From: Natronolimnohabitans innermongolicus JCM 12255
Lineage (GTDB): Archaea > Halobacteriota > Halobacteria > Halobacteriales > Natrialbaceae
Reading direction: 5' to 3'
DNA length: 40,041 nucleotides
Assembly (NCBI RefSeq): GCF_000337215.1
Contig: NZ_AOHZ01000033.1
Coordinates: forward strand, 1-40,041
Shown: positions 7,136 to 14,825 of the stretch, in pieces
Numbering within the stretch: the first letter of the stretch is position 1
How the letters are laid out: every line of letters begins with the position of its first letter
The notes under the pieces: model-generated
Database searches by the model: none
What the model was told of the DNA's origin: nothing
Seen by the model: only the letters and a program-made list of their open reading frames with translations
Position numbers and translations under genes: made by a program

Positions 7136-7241
7136 GACGGGCTCCCGTCCTGTGGCCCGCCGGAACCGAAACCCGGCGAAGCGCGGCCACAAGGAGCTGA
7201 CGGGCGGGAGGCCGTCTGAACCTACGCGCCGGGGACGGCAG

Positions 7242-7646
7242 TCACTCGTCGTCGATCTCGTGTGGATCGAGTCCGGGATCGTCGACGGCCGGCGCGCCGA
7301 TCGCGAGCACGACGCCCTCCTCGTCGCCGACGTTTCGGTGGCCGTGTCCGACTTCGGGCTTTGCGATCCAGAACGTTCCGGGGCCGGCGTCGACGAACTC
7401 TTCCTCACCTGAACGGCCGAGCTTCAGCGAGAACTCGCCCTCGAGGACGTAGTAGAGCTCTTCTTGCTCGGCGTGGGCGTGGTACTGGATCTCCTCGCCG
7501 GGCTCGAAGTACCAGAGCTTGAGCTGGACGTCGTCGGTGCCGAGGGCCTCGTCTAGCGCCTTGATTTGGAGATCCGGCGGCACCTCGTCGACGTCGGAGA
7601 GGTCGGTCGTCGGGACGTCGTCGGTGTGTACGACTTCGTACTCCAT
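7242..7646 (-). CDS. Cupin-domain protein
   Basis: A 134-residue single beta-barrel cupin. Motif 1 is visible as GEEIQYHAHAEQEELYYVLEG, minus its last residue, with two His and one Glu as metal ligands; motif 2 contains PEVGHGHRNVG. The start at 7646 (MEYEVVHTDDV) is chosen because the TATA-like CTTTTGC on the minus strand at about 7674-7681 lies 28-35 nt upstream, whereas the alternative ATG at 7676 falls inside that box. No substrate can be assigned; small cupins include isomerases, dioxygenases and sugar-binding proteins. The gene is followed on the same strand by nothing obvious and preceded by a palindromic repeat and the HIT gene. Confidence 0.82.
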   Translation of the reverse strand: MEYEVVHTDDVPTTDLSDVDEVPPDLQIKALDEALGTDDVQLKLWYFEPGEEIQYHAHAEQEELYYVLEGEFSLKLGRSGEEEFVDAGPGTFWIAKPEVGHGHRNVGDEEGVVLAIGAPAVDDPGLDPHEIDDE

Positions 7647-7780
7647 GTCAGCATACCCCACGTTGTGGAGTGGCAAAAGCGTCCGGACGCCCCGCGGCGT
7701 TTGCTGGTTTCGGGCACCGACGCGAGTCGGCGCTCGAGTCGACGGAACGGACGCCGTCGCTCGCGGCCGAGCGAGGGTGT

Positions 7781-7868
7781 CTCATACGGTTTACTGTACG
7801 TCATCTCCGGCGCACCCGCGACCCGGGCGGCGGTTTCGCCGGTCCATCGGTACCGCAACCCGTATCAG
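7781..7868. repeat. Palindromic-ended dispersed repeat, copy A
   Basis: The ends are inverted copies: CTCATACGGTTTACTGTAC on the left and, read on the minus strand, CTGATACGGGTTGCGGTAC on the right. The core (TCCGGCGCACCCGCGACCC and the following GGGCGGCGGT) is nearly identical to the core of copy B at 38,241. The TGA stop of the minus-strand HIT gene (7865-7867) is the first part of the minus-strand end TGATACGG. The stretch lies between two minus-strand genes and contains no gene. Confidence 0.8.
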
Positions 7869-8401
7869 TCGAAGACGACCGCGCCGTCGTCCGAAGCGGT
7901 CGCACCGTCCTGCTCGGCGAAGGCCTCGCGGACGCGCTCGTAGGTGTCTGCGAGCGCTTCGACGATCACCGAGGTGTCGCTCAGGACCGGCATGAAGTTG
8001 GTGTCGCCCTCCCAGCGCGGGACGACGTGGGTGTGGAGGTGGTCGTCGATGGAGCCGCCGGCGCCGTCGCCGAGGTTGAGCCCGGCGTTGAAGCCGTCGG
8101 GTTCGAGGGCTTTCTCGAGGGCGTCGAAGGTGCGCTGTTTCAGTCGGGCGTGCTCGAGCAGTTGCTCGTCGGTGAGGTCGGTGTAGTCTCCGGTGTGAGC
8201 GTGGGGAATCACCATCGCGTGGCCGGGATTGTACGGGTAGTTGTTGAGCATGACGAAGGCACGCTCGGTTCGGGCGAGGATCAGGTTGTCCACGTCGTCG
8301 TCCAGGTCGGGCAGTTCACAGAAGACGCAGTCGTCGATTTCGGGGGTTCCCTCGTCGCGTTTGATCCACTCGATGCGCCACGGTGCGAATACCTGTTCCA
8401 T
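7865..8401 (-). CDS. HIT family hydrolase (Ap4A-type)
   Basis: A 178-residue HIT-fold protein. The catalytic histidine triad is in DDHLHTHVVPRW (His121, His123, His125), and a zinc-type CVFC pair is present at Cys25/Cys28, as in the branched HIT/Ap4A phosphorylase-like group. Family members hydrolyse dinucleoside polyphosphates or nucleoside phosphoramidates; the natural substrate is not determined from sequence. The start at 8401 (MEQVFAPWR) matches the usual N-terminus; the ATG four codons earlier is less likely. Its stop codon is part of repeat copy A. Confidence 0.9.
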   Translation of the reverse strand: MEQVFAPWRIEWIKRDEGTPEIDDCVFCELPDLDDDVDNLILARTERAFVMLNNYPYNPGHAMVIPHAHTGDYTDLTDEQLLEHARLKQRTFDALEKALEPDGFNAGLNLGDGAGGSIDDHLHTHVVPRWEGDTNFMPVLSDTSVIVEALADTYERVREAFAEQDGATASDDGAVVFD

Positions 8402-8714
8402 GGAAGACAGCAACCGGGGCGAGCCTTAGTAGTGACTGATACGCTGTGGCAGTCTGTCGCGCGGCCGTTCAGTGATCCGACGAGCACGAGTTCCGGAAAC
8501 TGTGCTAGCACTGCCATTTCGTTTGAGTTCTCGACAACGATCGGAGTCAACTGGAGAGATGTCGATTCTGATGAAGTCACTCGAGGCCCGTCAAAGTGGC
8601 GTATAAACAGGGTAACGGCGTTATCGACGCATGTCTCTCGTTCTGTTACGATTTTCGACTCGGCACTCGAAATGAAACAGAGGTTTAAGCACATACTACC
8701 GAAAGGACTCGGTA
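8402..8714. other. Gene-free stretch between HIT and zinc-ribbon genes
   Basis: About 313 bp with clearly lower GC than its surroundings and no convincing reading frame on either strand. It holds the start-side sequences of two divergent genes: a weak TATA-like CTACTAAG (minus, about 8427-8434) for the HIT gene and TTTAAG at 8684-8689 for the zinc-ribbon gene. GTATAAAC near 8599 is another possible promoter core with no gene after it. Confidence 0.6.
8684..8689 (+). promoter_or_regulatory. TATA box of the zinc-ribbon gene at 8715
   Basis: TTTAAG sits 26-31 nt before the ATG, with a purine-rich GAAACAGAGG just upstream as a possible TFB-recognition element. This is textbook spacing for a leaderless haloarchaeal transcript. 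Confidence 0.6.
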
Positions 8715-8915
8715 ATGGCAACGACAGACGACTCCGTTAACGGGATGACCGAGCACTGTGACGACTGCGAACTGGATACCCTCCACGAGGTCTCCGTTCA
8801 GATCCGAACCGAGAGCCTCAAGAAGGAAAACGCGCAGTTCTCGCGCGAGCCCTACCGCGTGGCCGAGTGCCAGCGGTGTGGCAATCGGACGAGTCAGCGG
8901 ATGAACAACGCTTGA
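8715..8915 (+). CDS. Small zinc-ribbon protein (haloarchaeal, DUF7835-like)
   Basis: A 66-residue protein with two CxxC knuckles, Cys15/Cys18 (HCDDC) and Cys52/Cys55 (ECQRCGNRT), that can bind one zinc as a beta-ribbon. The middle is polar and basic (RTESLKKENAQFSREPYR), unusual in the acidic proteome and compatible with contact to nucleic acid or ribosome. It has its own leaderless promoter and is monocistronic. Its TGA stop adjoins palindromic repeat copy C. No function is known to me; family name given from general resemblance only. Confidence 0.75.
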   Translation: MATTDDSVNGMTEHCDDCELDTLHEVSVQIRTESLKKENAQFSREPYRVAECQRCGNRTSQRMNNA

Positions 8916-8996
8916 GACGGATTGCTGTACCGATTTACCACTCGACCGCAGAACAGCTCGCGTCGGGCCGGAACTGACCGACAGTAATCCGTACGA
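8913..8996. repeat. Palindromic-ended dispersed repeat, copy C
   Basis: The left end TGAGACGGATTGCTGTACCG and the right end, read on the minus strand as CGTACGGATTACTGTCGG, form the same ATACGGNTTNCTGT-type inverted ends as copies A, B and D. The first three bases are the stop codon of the zinc-ribbon gene. The core differs from that of A and B. The remaining sequence to 9188 contains no recognisable gene. Confidence 0.65.
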
Positions 8997-9188
8997 AACG
9001 GGTTCCGATCCGTCTGAATCGGCGTTCGACAACTCCAACGACCGCGCTACGATCGCCCTCGTTGCCGGTCTTCCCGCTCTACCCCCCTCGTTCTGTCCTC
9101 GCTTCAAATCGCCGTGTCCCTACCAGTCGCCTCTCGACTGTTGGAATAACCGACGAGAAGAGAAACTCGAGAACGGCGCAGCGTACGG

Positions 9189-10091
9189 CTACTCGGCTGC
9201 TGTCGTCACTTCGCAGCCGTCCTCGGTGACGATTATCGTGTGTTCTTTCTGGCTGACGAGACAGCCGTCGTCCTCTTTCAGGACCGGGTAGCCGTGGAGA
9301 ATGTTGTTACGCTTCAGTCGGCGAACGGCCATCTCGGCGCGGTCGGTCTCGAGCCAGCGCGTCGCAAAGGGCAGCGTGCGAAACTCCTCAGTGATCTGTT
9401 CTAGGGCTTCACGGGCCTGTCGGTTGCGAACGGAGCCCTCGCGCTCGAGGGCAAAAATCTCCTCGCTGGCACCCTCGGTGACCTTGCCGCCGCCGTCGGT
9501 CGCGAACGGCTCGATGGCGACCACGTCGCCGACCTCGAGGGTCGTCCCCTGCGAGACGGCGCGGTTGGGGATGTTCGGGCTGGTGTGTTGCTCCCAGTGG
9601 CCCAGGCCGTGACCGGTGAGGTTGACGACGGGGTTGTAGCCGTAGCCGTCGATGACGTCCTCGATCTCGGCGCCGATGTCGCCCGTGTCGACGCCGGGTT
9701 CGATAACGTCGAGGGCGGCCTCCAGAGCCTGTTCGGATGCTTCGGCGAGTTCGGGGTTCCCGGAGAGGTCGACGGTGATCGCCGTGTCGGCGAGCCAGCC
9801 ATCGACGTGGACACCGATGTCCAGGTTGATCATCTCCTCGCCGAAGGTCGTCTCGTCGTCGATCGACGGCGTCGCGTGGGCGGCCTCCTCGTCGACGGAG
9901 ATGTTGACGGGGAAGGCTGGCTTGCCGCCGAGTTCGCGGATGCGATCCTCGGCGTACTCGGCGATTTCGAGGTGGCTCGCGCCGACCTCGACGCGCTCGG
10001 CGGTCTCCTCGCGCACCTGCGCGAGAATTCGCCCCGCTTCGCGGTGCTTCTCGTACTTCTCGGCTTCAAGGTCCACCTCGGATTCGGCCAT
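9189..10091 (-). CDS. map: Methionine aminopeptidase, type II
   Basis: This enzyme removes the initiator methionine from new proteins when the second residue is small. The 300-residue product has the pita-bread fold signatures and all five metal ligands expected by comparison with type II enzymes: Asp91, Asp102, His161 (NLTGHGLGHWE), Glu194 (VAIEPFAT) and Glu283 (QKEHTII). His72 corresponds to the conserved substrate-site histidine. The start at 10091 is supported by a TATA-like CTTTTTG on the minus strand (about 10,115-10,121); the longer frame upstream is arginine-rich and non-homologous. Confidence 0.95.
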   Translation of the reverse strand: MAESEVDLEAEKYEKHREAGRILAQVREETAERVEVGASHLEIAEYAEDRIRELGGKPAFPVNISVDEEAAHATPSIDDETTFGEEMINLDIGVHVDGWLADTAITVDLSGNPELAEASEQALEAALDVIEPGVDTGDIGAEIEDVIDGYGYNPVVNLTGHGLGHWEQHTSPNIPNRAVSQGTTLEVGDVVAIEPFATDGGGKVTEGASEEIFALEREGSVRNRQAREALEQITEEFRTLPFATRWLETDRAEMAVRRLKRNNILHGYPVLKEDDGCLVSQKEHTIIVTEDGCEVTTAAE

Positions 10092-10207
10092 GCACCGGGG
10101 TTGTACCGGTCGACAAAAAGAGGTTCCGTCTCGACTCGAGGTCGCGGTCGATCCCGCCGGTACGAGGTACGGACCGGGACCGGCGGACCGTCCGCCCGCG
10201 ACGCCGA

Positions 10208-10324
10208 TCAGCGCTCGCCGTCGGTCCACGTACACTCCGCGCAGGTGGCGACGCCCTGCACGTTCGACAGCGTCGTCTCGCAGTGCGGACAGCGTCGCGG
10301 CGCGTAGTAGGGAGTTTCCAGCAT
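10208..10324 (-). CDS. 38-residue zinc-ribbon microprotein
   Basis: A very short gene on the minus strand: ATG at 10324, TGA at 10208. The product has Cys12-Pro-His-Cys15 and Cys28-Ala-Glu-Cys31, 12 residues apart, followed by TWTDGER, so it looks like a single compact zinc ribbon. A strong AT-rich TATA element (minus strand GTATATTTATTAT, 10,348-10,360) lies about 27-34 nt upstream in an otherwise GC-rich region, the spacing of a leaderless gene. Haloarchaea encode many zinc-finger microproteins of this size with regulatory roles; the role of this one is unknown. It lies between map and asparaginase genes on the same strand. Confidence 0.75.
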   Translation of the reverse strand: MLETPYYAPRRCPHCETTLSNVQGVATCAECTWTDGER

Positions 10325-10347
10325 CACTCTCGACGACGGCTACGACG

Positions 10348-10360
10348 ATAATAAATATAC
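10348..10360 (-). promoter_or_regulatory. TATA region of the zinc-ribbon microprotein gene
   Basis: Minus-strand GTATATTTATTAT, with the best TATA core at 10,351-10,358, 27-34 nt before the ATG at 10324. It is among the strongest promoter-like cores in the window and is good evidence that the 38-residue gene is real. Confidence 0.65.
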
Positions 10361-10463
10361 CTGACGTCAATCGTCGAAATTCGGAGGCGAATTCAGTGAC
10401 TGCGGTGCGGACTCGAGTCGGGACCCCCATCGCTCTCGAGCGGAAATCGCGGCGAACGGGACC

Positions 10464-11402
10464 TCAGGGTCGCCGCGTTGCCCGCGCGGTCTGCATCGCG
10501 GCGCTGTTGTACGCCGACCCGAGGGTTCCACGCGCGTCGATAGCGATGACGCCGGCGGTCGATCCCGTGAGTTCGGCGAACTCCTCGACGGCGAGTTCGG
10601 CGGCCTCGTCGGCGCTTCGACCCCGCTCGACGTGACGAGCGACCCGCCTCGAGAGGGTCGCGCGGGCGATGTCCTCGCCGGCGCCGGTCGCGCTGACCGC
10701 GGCCGAGGGACAGCAGTAGAAGCCGGATCCGACCTGCGGGACGTCCCCAACGCGGCCGGCGAGAGCGAGCCACCGGCCGCCGGTCGAGGTCGCCGCGGCC
10801 AGCGACTCGCCGTCGAAAGCGACGGCGCCGACAGTGTCGTGGTCGCGATCCGTGGGTGGCTCCGTCGCCGCCGATTCGGCGTCGGCGCCGTCGCTCTCGC
10901 GACCGCCGGGATCCGTCCGCCCGTAGCGCTCGCGGATCCACTCGAGTTGGGCCGCCGAATCGTCCGCGGGCGGCACGTCCTCGAGGTCGCCCCAGCGCTC
11001 GCGCGTTCGGTCCGACCAGAGGTCGACGCCGGTCTCGACGCCGAAGGCCTCGGCCAGTGAGACGGCGTGATCGCCGGAGACGAACCCGTGGGGCGTTTCC
11101 TCCATGACGCGTCGGGCGACGCTGACGGCGTGTTCGACGCCCGGCATCGAACACGCGGCGCCGACGGCTCGCTCGTCGGTCATGATGCCCGCGTCGGTGC
11201 GAATTTCACCGTCGCTCTGGACCGCGCTCCCGACGCCGGCGTTGAACCGCGGCTCCGACTCGAGAACGCGAACCGCCGTCTCGACGGCGTCGACCGGCGC
11301 GGACCGTGTCGCGCCGTCCTGGGCCGCTCGCTCGAGGACTGCCCGTCTCGGTTCCGGTTCGTCCGGCTCGCTCCCGGCGCCGCCGTGGACGAGTACCTGC
11401 AT
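10464..11402 (-). CDS. Isoaspartyl peptidase/L-asparaginase (Ntn-hydrolase)
   Basis: Members of this family are made as a precursor that self-cleaves before a threonine, which becomes the nucleophile, and then hydrolyse isoaspartyl dipeptides or asparagine. The 312-residue product starts MQVLVHGGAG (family N-terminus), contains RFNAGVGSAVQSDGEIRTDA, and has the cleavage site at His188-Asp189/Thr190 (DTVGAVAFD), so an alpha chain of 189 and a beta chain of 123 residues are predicted. STGGR, GSGFYCC and ATGAGEDI complete the beta-subunit substrate-site motifs. A linker rich in Asp/Glu/Ser (about 163-188) precedes the nucleophile, as usual. The start is at 11402; upstream in-frame sequence is not homologous. 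Confidence 0.92.
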   Translation of the reverse strand: MQVLVHGGAGSEPDEPEPRRAVLERAAQDGATRSAPVDAVETAVRVLESEPRFNAGVGSAVQSDGEIRTDAGIMTDERAVGAACSMPGVEHAVSVARRVMEETPHGFVSGDHAVSLAEAFGVETGVDLWSDRTRERWGDLEDVPPADDSAAQLEWIRERYGRTDPGGRESDGADAESAATEPPTDRDHDTVGAVAFDGESLAAATSTGGRWLALAGRVGDVPQVGSGFYCCPSAAVSATGAGEDIARATLSRRVARHVERGRSADEAAELAVEEFAELTGSTAGVIAIDARGTLGSAYNSAAMQTARATRRP

Positions 11403-11493
11403 ACGACCGTCATCGGCGCGATTACGGGAAATAGTTCGGTTTCGAGGGCAGGATCCACCACACTTACGACACCGGCCTGTGTAGGCACGACGG

Positions 11494-11781
11494 ATGACGC
11501 CAGTCGCCTTTCTCGTCGGCTTCTGTGCGGCGATGGCCGCCATCGCGATCGGGCGACTGGTGATCGACGAGAACCGAACCCGGATCGACGTCGGCGCCGC
11601 GCTGACGATCATCGGGCTCACGTTCGTGAGCGCGTCGTGGGCGACGCTCGATGCGTCAATGCTGTCGACGATCGGGAGACTGTCGCTGGCGCTCGTCGGC
11701 CTCGGAATCTGTGCCGTTGGCGTGATCGTTCTCGCCCGGTTCTGGAACGACCCGTCGCGTCGGCCGTCGCCCCGGGACTGA
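11494..11781 (+). CDS. Small three-helix membrane protein, unknown function
   Basis: A 95-residue hydrophobic protein with three predicted membrane helices (about 5-21, 31-52, 62-83) and a short basic tail ending in SRRPSPRD. It is divergent from the asparaginase gene with 91 bp between starts. It has coding-type GC-rich third positions, but I do not recognise a family. Nothing in its neighbourhood hints at function. Confidence 0.6.
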   Translation: MTPVAFLVGFCAAMAAIAIGRLVIDENRTRIDVGAALTIIGLTFVSASWATLDASMLSTIGRLSLALVGLGICAVGVIVLARFWNDPSRRPSPRD

Positions 11782-12095
11782 GCGTCTCGAGGCCGAATAT
11801 ACACCCCGACCGACGGCCCGGTCGACGGCGTCTCGGGGTCGCCGGCGGTATCCCGCGACGGTGTACCGCGTTTTCCATCGCGAGCGTGCAAATTCCGTCG
11901 CAGTTTTGCGACGACAAGACATTTATATAACGTTCGTTCACGAGAATCCGAGATCGGATTCGGCAGTCTCGAGGGTGGAGGCCCGCTTCGATACCGTATT
12001 TCAGTCGTTGAGTCGTCGGCGAGAGACAGACGTTAGCCCGTGGCCGACGGAAATGGTAGACCTTTTACCCCCAGTGACAGCACCGTCTAGACGAG
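11782..12095 (+). promoter_or_regulatory. Upstream region of icd with hairpin, strong TATA box and possible long leader
   Basis: No gene is seen in these 314 bp. A perfect 7-bp-arm palindrome CGTCGCA-GTTT-TGCGACG (11,895-11,912) lies 8 bp before a strong TATA element TTTATATAA (11,921-11,929). Transcription from it would start near 11,950, leaving a leader of roughly 145 nt before icd. A second, weaker TATA-like TTTTAC at about 12,063-12,068 could give a leaderless icd transcript. The palindrome position fits an operator or activator site. Confidence 0.5.
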
Positions 12096-13358
12096 ATGAG
12101 TTACGACAAGATCGAGGTCCCCGAGGACGGGGAAAAGATCACGCTGAAAGAAGGTACCGACGACGAGCTCGAGGTACCTGACAACCCGATTATCCCGATC
12201 ATCTACGGCGACGGCGTCGGAAGCGACGTCGGTCCGGCCGCCCAGAAGGTTCTGGAGGCCGCCGCGGAGGAGACCGGCCGCGAGATCAACTGGATGCGCG
12301 TCTACGCCGGCGAGTCCGCCCGCGAGAAGTACGACGAGAACCTTCCCGACGAGACCGTCGAGGCAATCAAGGAACACCGCGTCGCGATCAAGGGCCCGCT
12401 GACGACGCCCGTCGGCGCCGGCTTCCGCTCGCTGAACGTCGGCCTGCGCAAGCTGCTCGACCTCTACGCGAACGTTCGACCGACCTACCACCTCGACGGC
12501 GTCCCGTCGCCGGTCAAAAACCCCGGCGAGATGGACATGGTCACCTTCCGTGAGAACACGGAAGACGTCTACGCCGGCATCGAGTGGGAGGCCGGCACCG
12601 ACGAAGTCCAGCAGGTCAAGGAGTTCGTCGAAGACGAGATGGGCGCCGACGACGTCATCCACGACGGCCCCGTCGGCATCGGCGTCAAGCCGATCACGGA
12701 GTTCGGAACGAAGCGACTCGTCCGCGAGGCCATCGACTACGCCCTCGAGAACGACCGCGACTCCGTTACCCTCGTCCACAAGGGTAACATCATGAAGTTC
12801 ACCGAGGGTCAGTTCCGCGACTGGGGCTACGAGGTCGCAGAAGAGGAGTACGGTGACGAGGTCATCACCGAGGACACCCTCTGGGAGGAGCGAGACGGCG
12901 AAGCGCCGGAGGACGCCGTCGTCGTCAACGACCGCATCGCGGACAACATGCTCCAGCAGATTCTGACCCGCACCGACGAGTACGACGTCGTCGCGACGAT
13001 GAACCTCAACGGGGACTACATGTCCGACGCCTGTGGTGCTCAGATCGGTGGTCTCGGCATCGCCCCCGGTGGCAACTTCGGCGAGGGCCGCATGCTCGCC
13101 GAGCCCGTCCACGGCTCCGCGCCCAAGTACGAAGGCCAGGACAAGGTCAACCCGACCGCCATGATCCTCTCGGGCCGCATGATGCTCGAGTACATGGGCT
13201 GGAACGACGCCGCGGACCTCGTGCGCGACGCTGTCGAGGAGACCATCTCCTCGGGCAAGGTCACGTACGACTTAGAGCGCCAGCTCGACGACGCCGAGAA
13301 GCTCGCCACCAGCGAGTTCGCCGAGGAAGTCGTCTCGAACATTCAGGACCTCGCGTAA
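12096..13358 (+). CDS. icd: Isocitrate dehydrogenase, NADP-dependent type
   Basis: A TCA-cycle enzyme that oxidises isocitrate to 2-oxoglutarate and CO2. The 420-residue product aligns closely with the dimeric bacterial/archaeal type: isocitrate-binding Ser112, Asn114, Arg118 and Arg128 lie in FRSLNVGLRKLLDLYANVR; the Mg2+ site aspartates are in NGDYMSDACGAQ; and the coenzyme loop AEPVHGSAPKYEGQDKVNP carries the Lys/Tyr pattern that favours NADP. Acidic surface loops are typical of halophiles. It is monocistronic, with a structured promoter region upstream, and a short T-rich stretch about 30 bp past the stop (CGCATTTTTGTGCG) may end transcription. Confidence 0.95.
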   Translation: MSYDKIEVPEDGEKITLKEGTDDELEVPDNPIIPIIYGDGVGSDVGPAAQKVLEAAAEETGREINWMRVYAGESAREKYDENLPDETVEAIKEHRVAIKGPLTTPVGAGFRSLNVGLRKLLDLYANVRPTYHLDGVPSPVKNPGEMDMVTFRENTEDVYAGIEWEAGTDEVQQVKEFVEDEMGADDVIHDGPVGIGVKPITEFGTKRLVREAIDYALENDRDSVTLVHKGNIMKFTEGQFRDWGYEVAEEEYGDEVITEDTLWEERDGEAPEDAVVVNDRIADNMLQQILTRTDEYDVVATMNLNGDYMSDACGAQIGGLGIAPGGNFGEGRMLAEPVHGSAPKYEGQDKVNPTAMILSGRMMLEYMGWNDAADLVRDAVEETISSGKVTYDLERQLDDAEKLATSEFAEEVVSNIQDLA

Positions 13359-13508
13359 CGCGGCGCTCGCAGCGCACGGTTGCGATATCGCATTTTTGTG
13401 CGGTTTCGAAGCGAACGCCGAGACACACGTCTGCGTGTCGCGGAACCGGCCGGGAACGGAACGGACGGAATCAGTAGCTTTTCGGCGCACAATCGCCGCG
13501 TTCCGTCC

Positions 13509-14012
13509 ATGGACGCACCACTCGACCCCGAATCTCTTCGCGAGCGAGACGCCGTCGCCGTCGACACCGAGACCCGTACCGTCACGCAGGCCGAGTTCGA
13601 GACCGCACGCGACCTCGAGAGCCGCCTGACGCTCGGTGTCGTCACCGAAGCCGGCGAACTCCTGTTCGTCGCGGCGGGCGCCCGCGGCTGGACGCTCCCG
13701 GCCGTCCCCGTCGATCCCGACGCGGAGTGGACTGGCGTCGCCCGGCGCGCCCTCGAGTCGCTGACCGGCCGCAGACTCCAAGTCGCCGAGCCGATCCGTC
13801 TCCGCCGAGTCGAGTTTCGCCAGGAGGACAGTCCGAACCGGAGCCACACGACCTACGACGTTCTCGCCCGGACCAAACCGGTCCCCGGTCGCCCGGTCGC
13901 GGACGAGCCGACCATCGACGGCGAGGACGTGGAAGATCTCGTTTGGCTTACAGACGCACCCGAAGACGCTTCGGACGGGCTCGCGGCCGACGTTCGAGCA
14001 GTCCTCGAGTGA
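13509..14012 (+). CDS. NUDIX-fold protein with degenerate catalytic box
   Basis: A 167-residue protein whose central region follows the NUDIX layout (beta strands LTLGVVTEAGELLFV, a Trp/Leu-rich turn GWTLPAVPV, then a helix). The NUDIX box should read REUxEExG, but here the same place reads RALESLTG, so the metal-binding glutamates are replaced by Ala, Ser and Leu. It is therefore unlikely to be a normal pyrophosphohydrolase and may be a binding protein or use other residues. It starts at 13509 (MDAPLDPESL). Its TGA stop is the first triplet of palindromic repeat copy D. Confidence 0.75.
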   Translation: MDAPLDPESLRERDAVAVDTETRTVTQAEFETARDLESRLTLGVVTEAGELLFVAAGARGWTLPAVPVDPDAEWTGVARRALESLTGRRLQVAEPIRLRRVEFRQEDSPNRSHTTYDVLARTKPVPGRPVADEPTIDGEDVEDLVWLTDAPEDASDGLAADVRAVLE

Positions 14013-14092
14013 TACGGACTACTGTCGGTCAGTGCCCCCGATCGCGGGACGGCTCGCGGTCGGGCCGATAACTCGGTACAGCAGACCAGTGA
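14010..14092. repeat. Palindromic-ended dispersed repeat, copy D (degenerate)
   Basis: It begins TGATACGGACTACTGTCGG, where TGA is the stop of the NUDIX-fold gene, and ends with CGGTACAGCAGACCAGTGAG, whose minus-strand reading (GGTCTGCTGTACCG) partly matches the left end. It is less well conserved than copies A-C. The rest of the 229-bp interval before the acetyltransferase gene has no recognisable gene. Confidence 0.55.
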
Positions 14093-14241
14093 GCGGCCGT
14101 CTCAGGTCCGCGGTGCGCTCGAGCGAATCGGCTCGAGTCGAAGGCAGCCTCGAACCGACACGTTCAGCGAATCCCGGTTCGAGAGCGAGCGGGGTCGGCG
14201 AAGCACAACGATTTCACGAGCGCATCGCCTACCGACCCGGC

Positions 14242-14769
14242 ATGCACGATCTCGAGGTTCGCGTCGCCGACACCGACGGCGCTCGCGAGGACGCCTTCGC
14301 CGTTCGACGGGACGTCTTCGTCGTCGAACAGGGCGTCGACGAGACGATCGAGTACGACGACCACGACGCAACGGCGACTCACTTCGTCGCCTACGACACC
14401 GACAGCGACGCCGACGGCGACAACACCGACGGCGACAGCATCGACGACGATCCCGCTGCAGACGGCGACGGCTCCGCCGACGAAACCGGCAACGAGCCGA
14501 TCGGCGCCGCACGCCTTCGGGAGTACGAGCCGGGCGTCGGCAAGGTCGAACGCGTCGCCGTCCTCGAGTCGTCCCGGGAGACCGGCGTCGGCCGTGCAGT
14601 GATGGAAGCGGTCGAGGACGAGGCGCGAGCGCAGGGCTTCGAGTCGCTGAAACTCCACTCGCAGACCCGCGCCGCCGGATTCTATCGCAGTCTTGGCTAC
14701 GAGAAACGCGGCGAGGAGTTCGAGGAGGCCGGGATCCCCCACGTCGAGATGCGAAAGTCGTTTCGCTGA
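14242..14769 (+). CDS. GNAT family N-acetyltransferase with acidic insert
   Basis: A 175-residue acetyl-CoA-dependent acyltransferase of the ElaA-like sort: RRDVFVVEQGVDETIEYDDHD near the N-terminus and the acetyl-CoA pyrophosphate loop RETGVGRAVM with flanking VERVAVLE (about 102-121), then GFYRSLGYEK. Between the first strands lies a 35-residue low-complexity insert (51-85) made almost only of Asp, Gly, Ala, Ser, Thr and Asn, encoded by GAC/GGC-rich DNA at 14,392-14,496. It is absent from ordinary family members and probably forms a surface loop. The start at 14242 (MHDLEVRVAD) matches the domain start. Substrate unknown. Confidence 0.85.
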   Translation: MHDLEVRVADTDGAREDAFAVRRDVFVVEQGVDETIEYDDHDATATHFVAYDTDSDADGDNTDGDSIDDDPAADGDGSADETGNEPIGAARLREYEPGVGKVERVAVLESSRETGVGRAVMEAVEDEARAQGFESLKLHSQTRAAGFYRSLGYEKRGEEFEEAGIPHVEMRKSFR

Positions 14770-14825
14770 CCGGGGCGCTTTCCGCTTTCCCCACCGATTT
14801 GGCGGTCGTGACCGATGGATCGCGT

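Noticed and set aside
8427-8520. TGATACGCTGTGGCAGTCTGTC near 8,437 as a fifth copy of the palindromic repeat
   Set aside because: Only the first few bases match the repeat end and no inverted partner is found within 120 bp.
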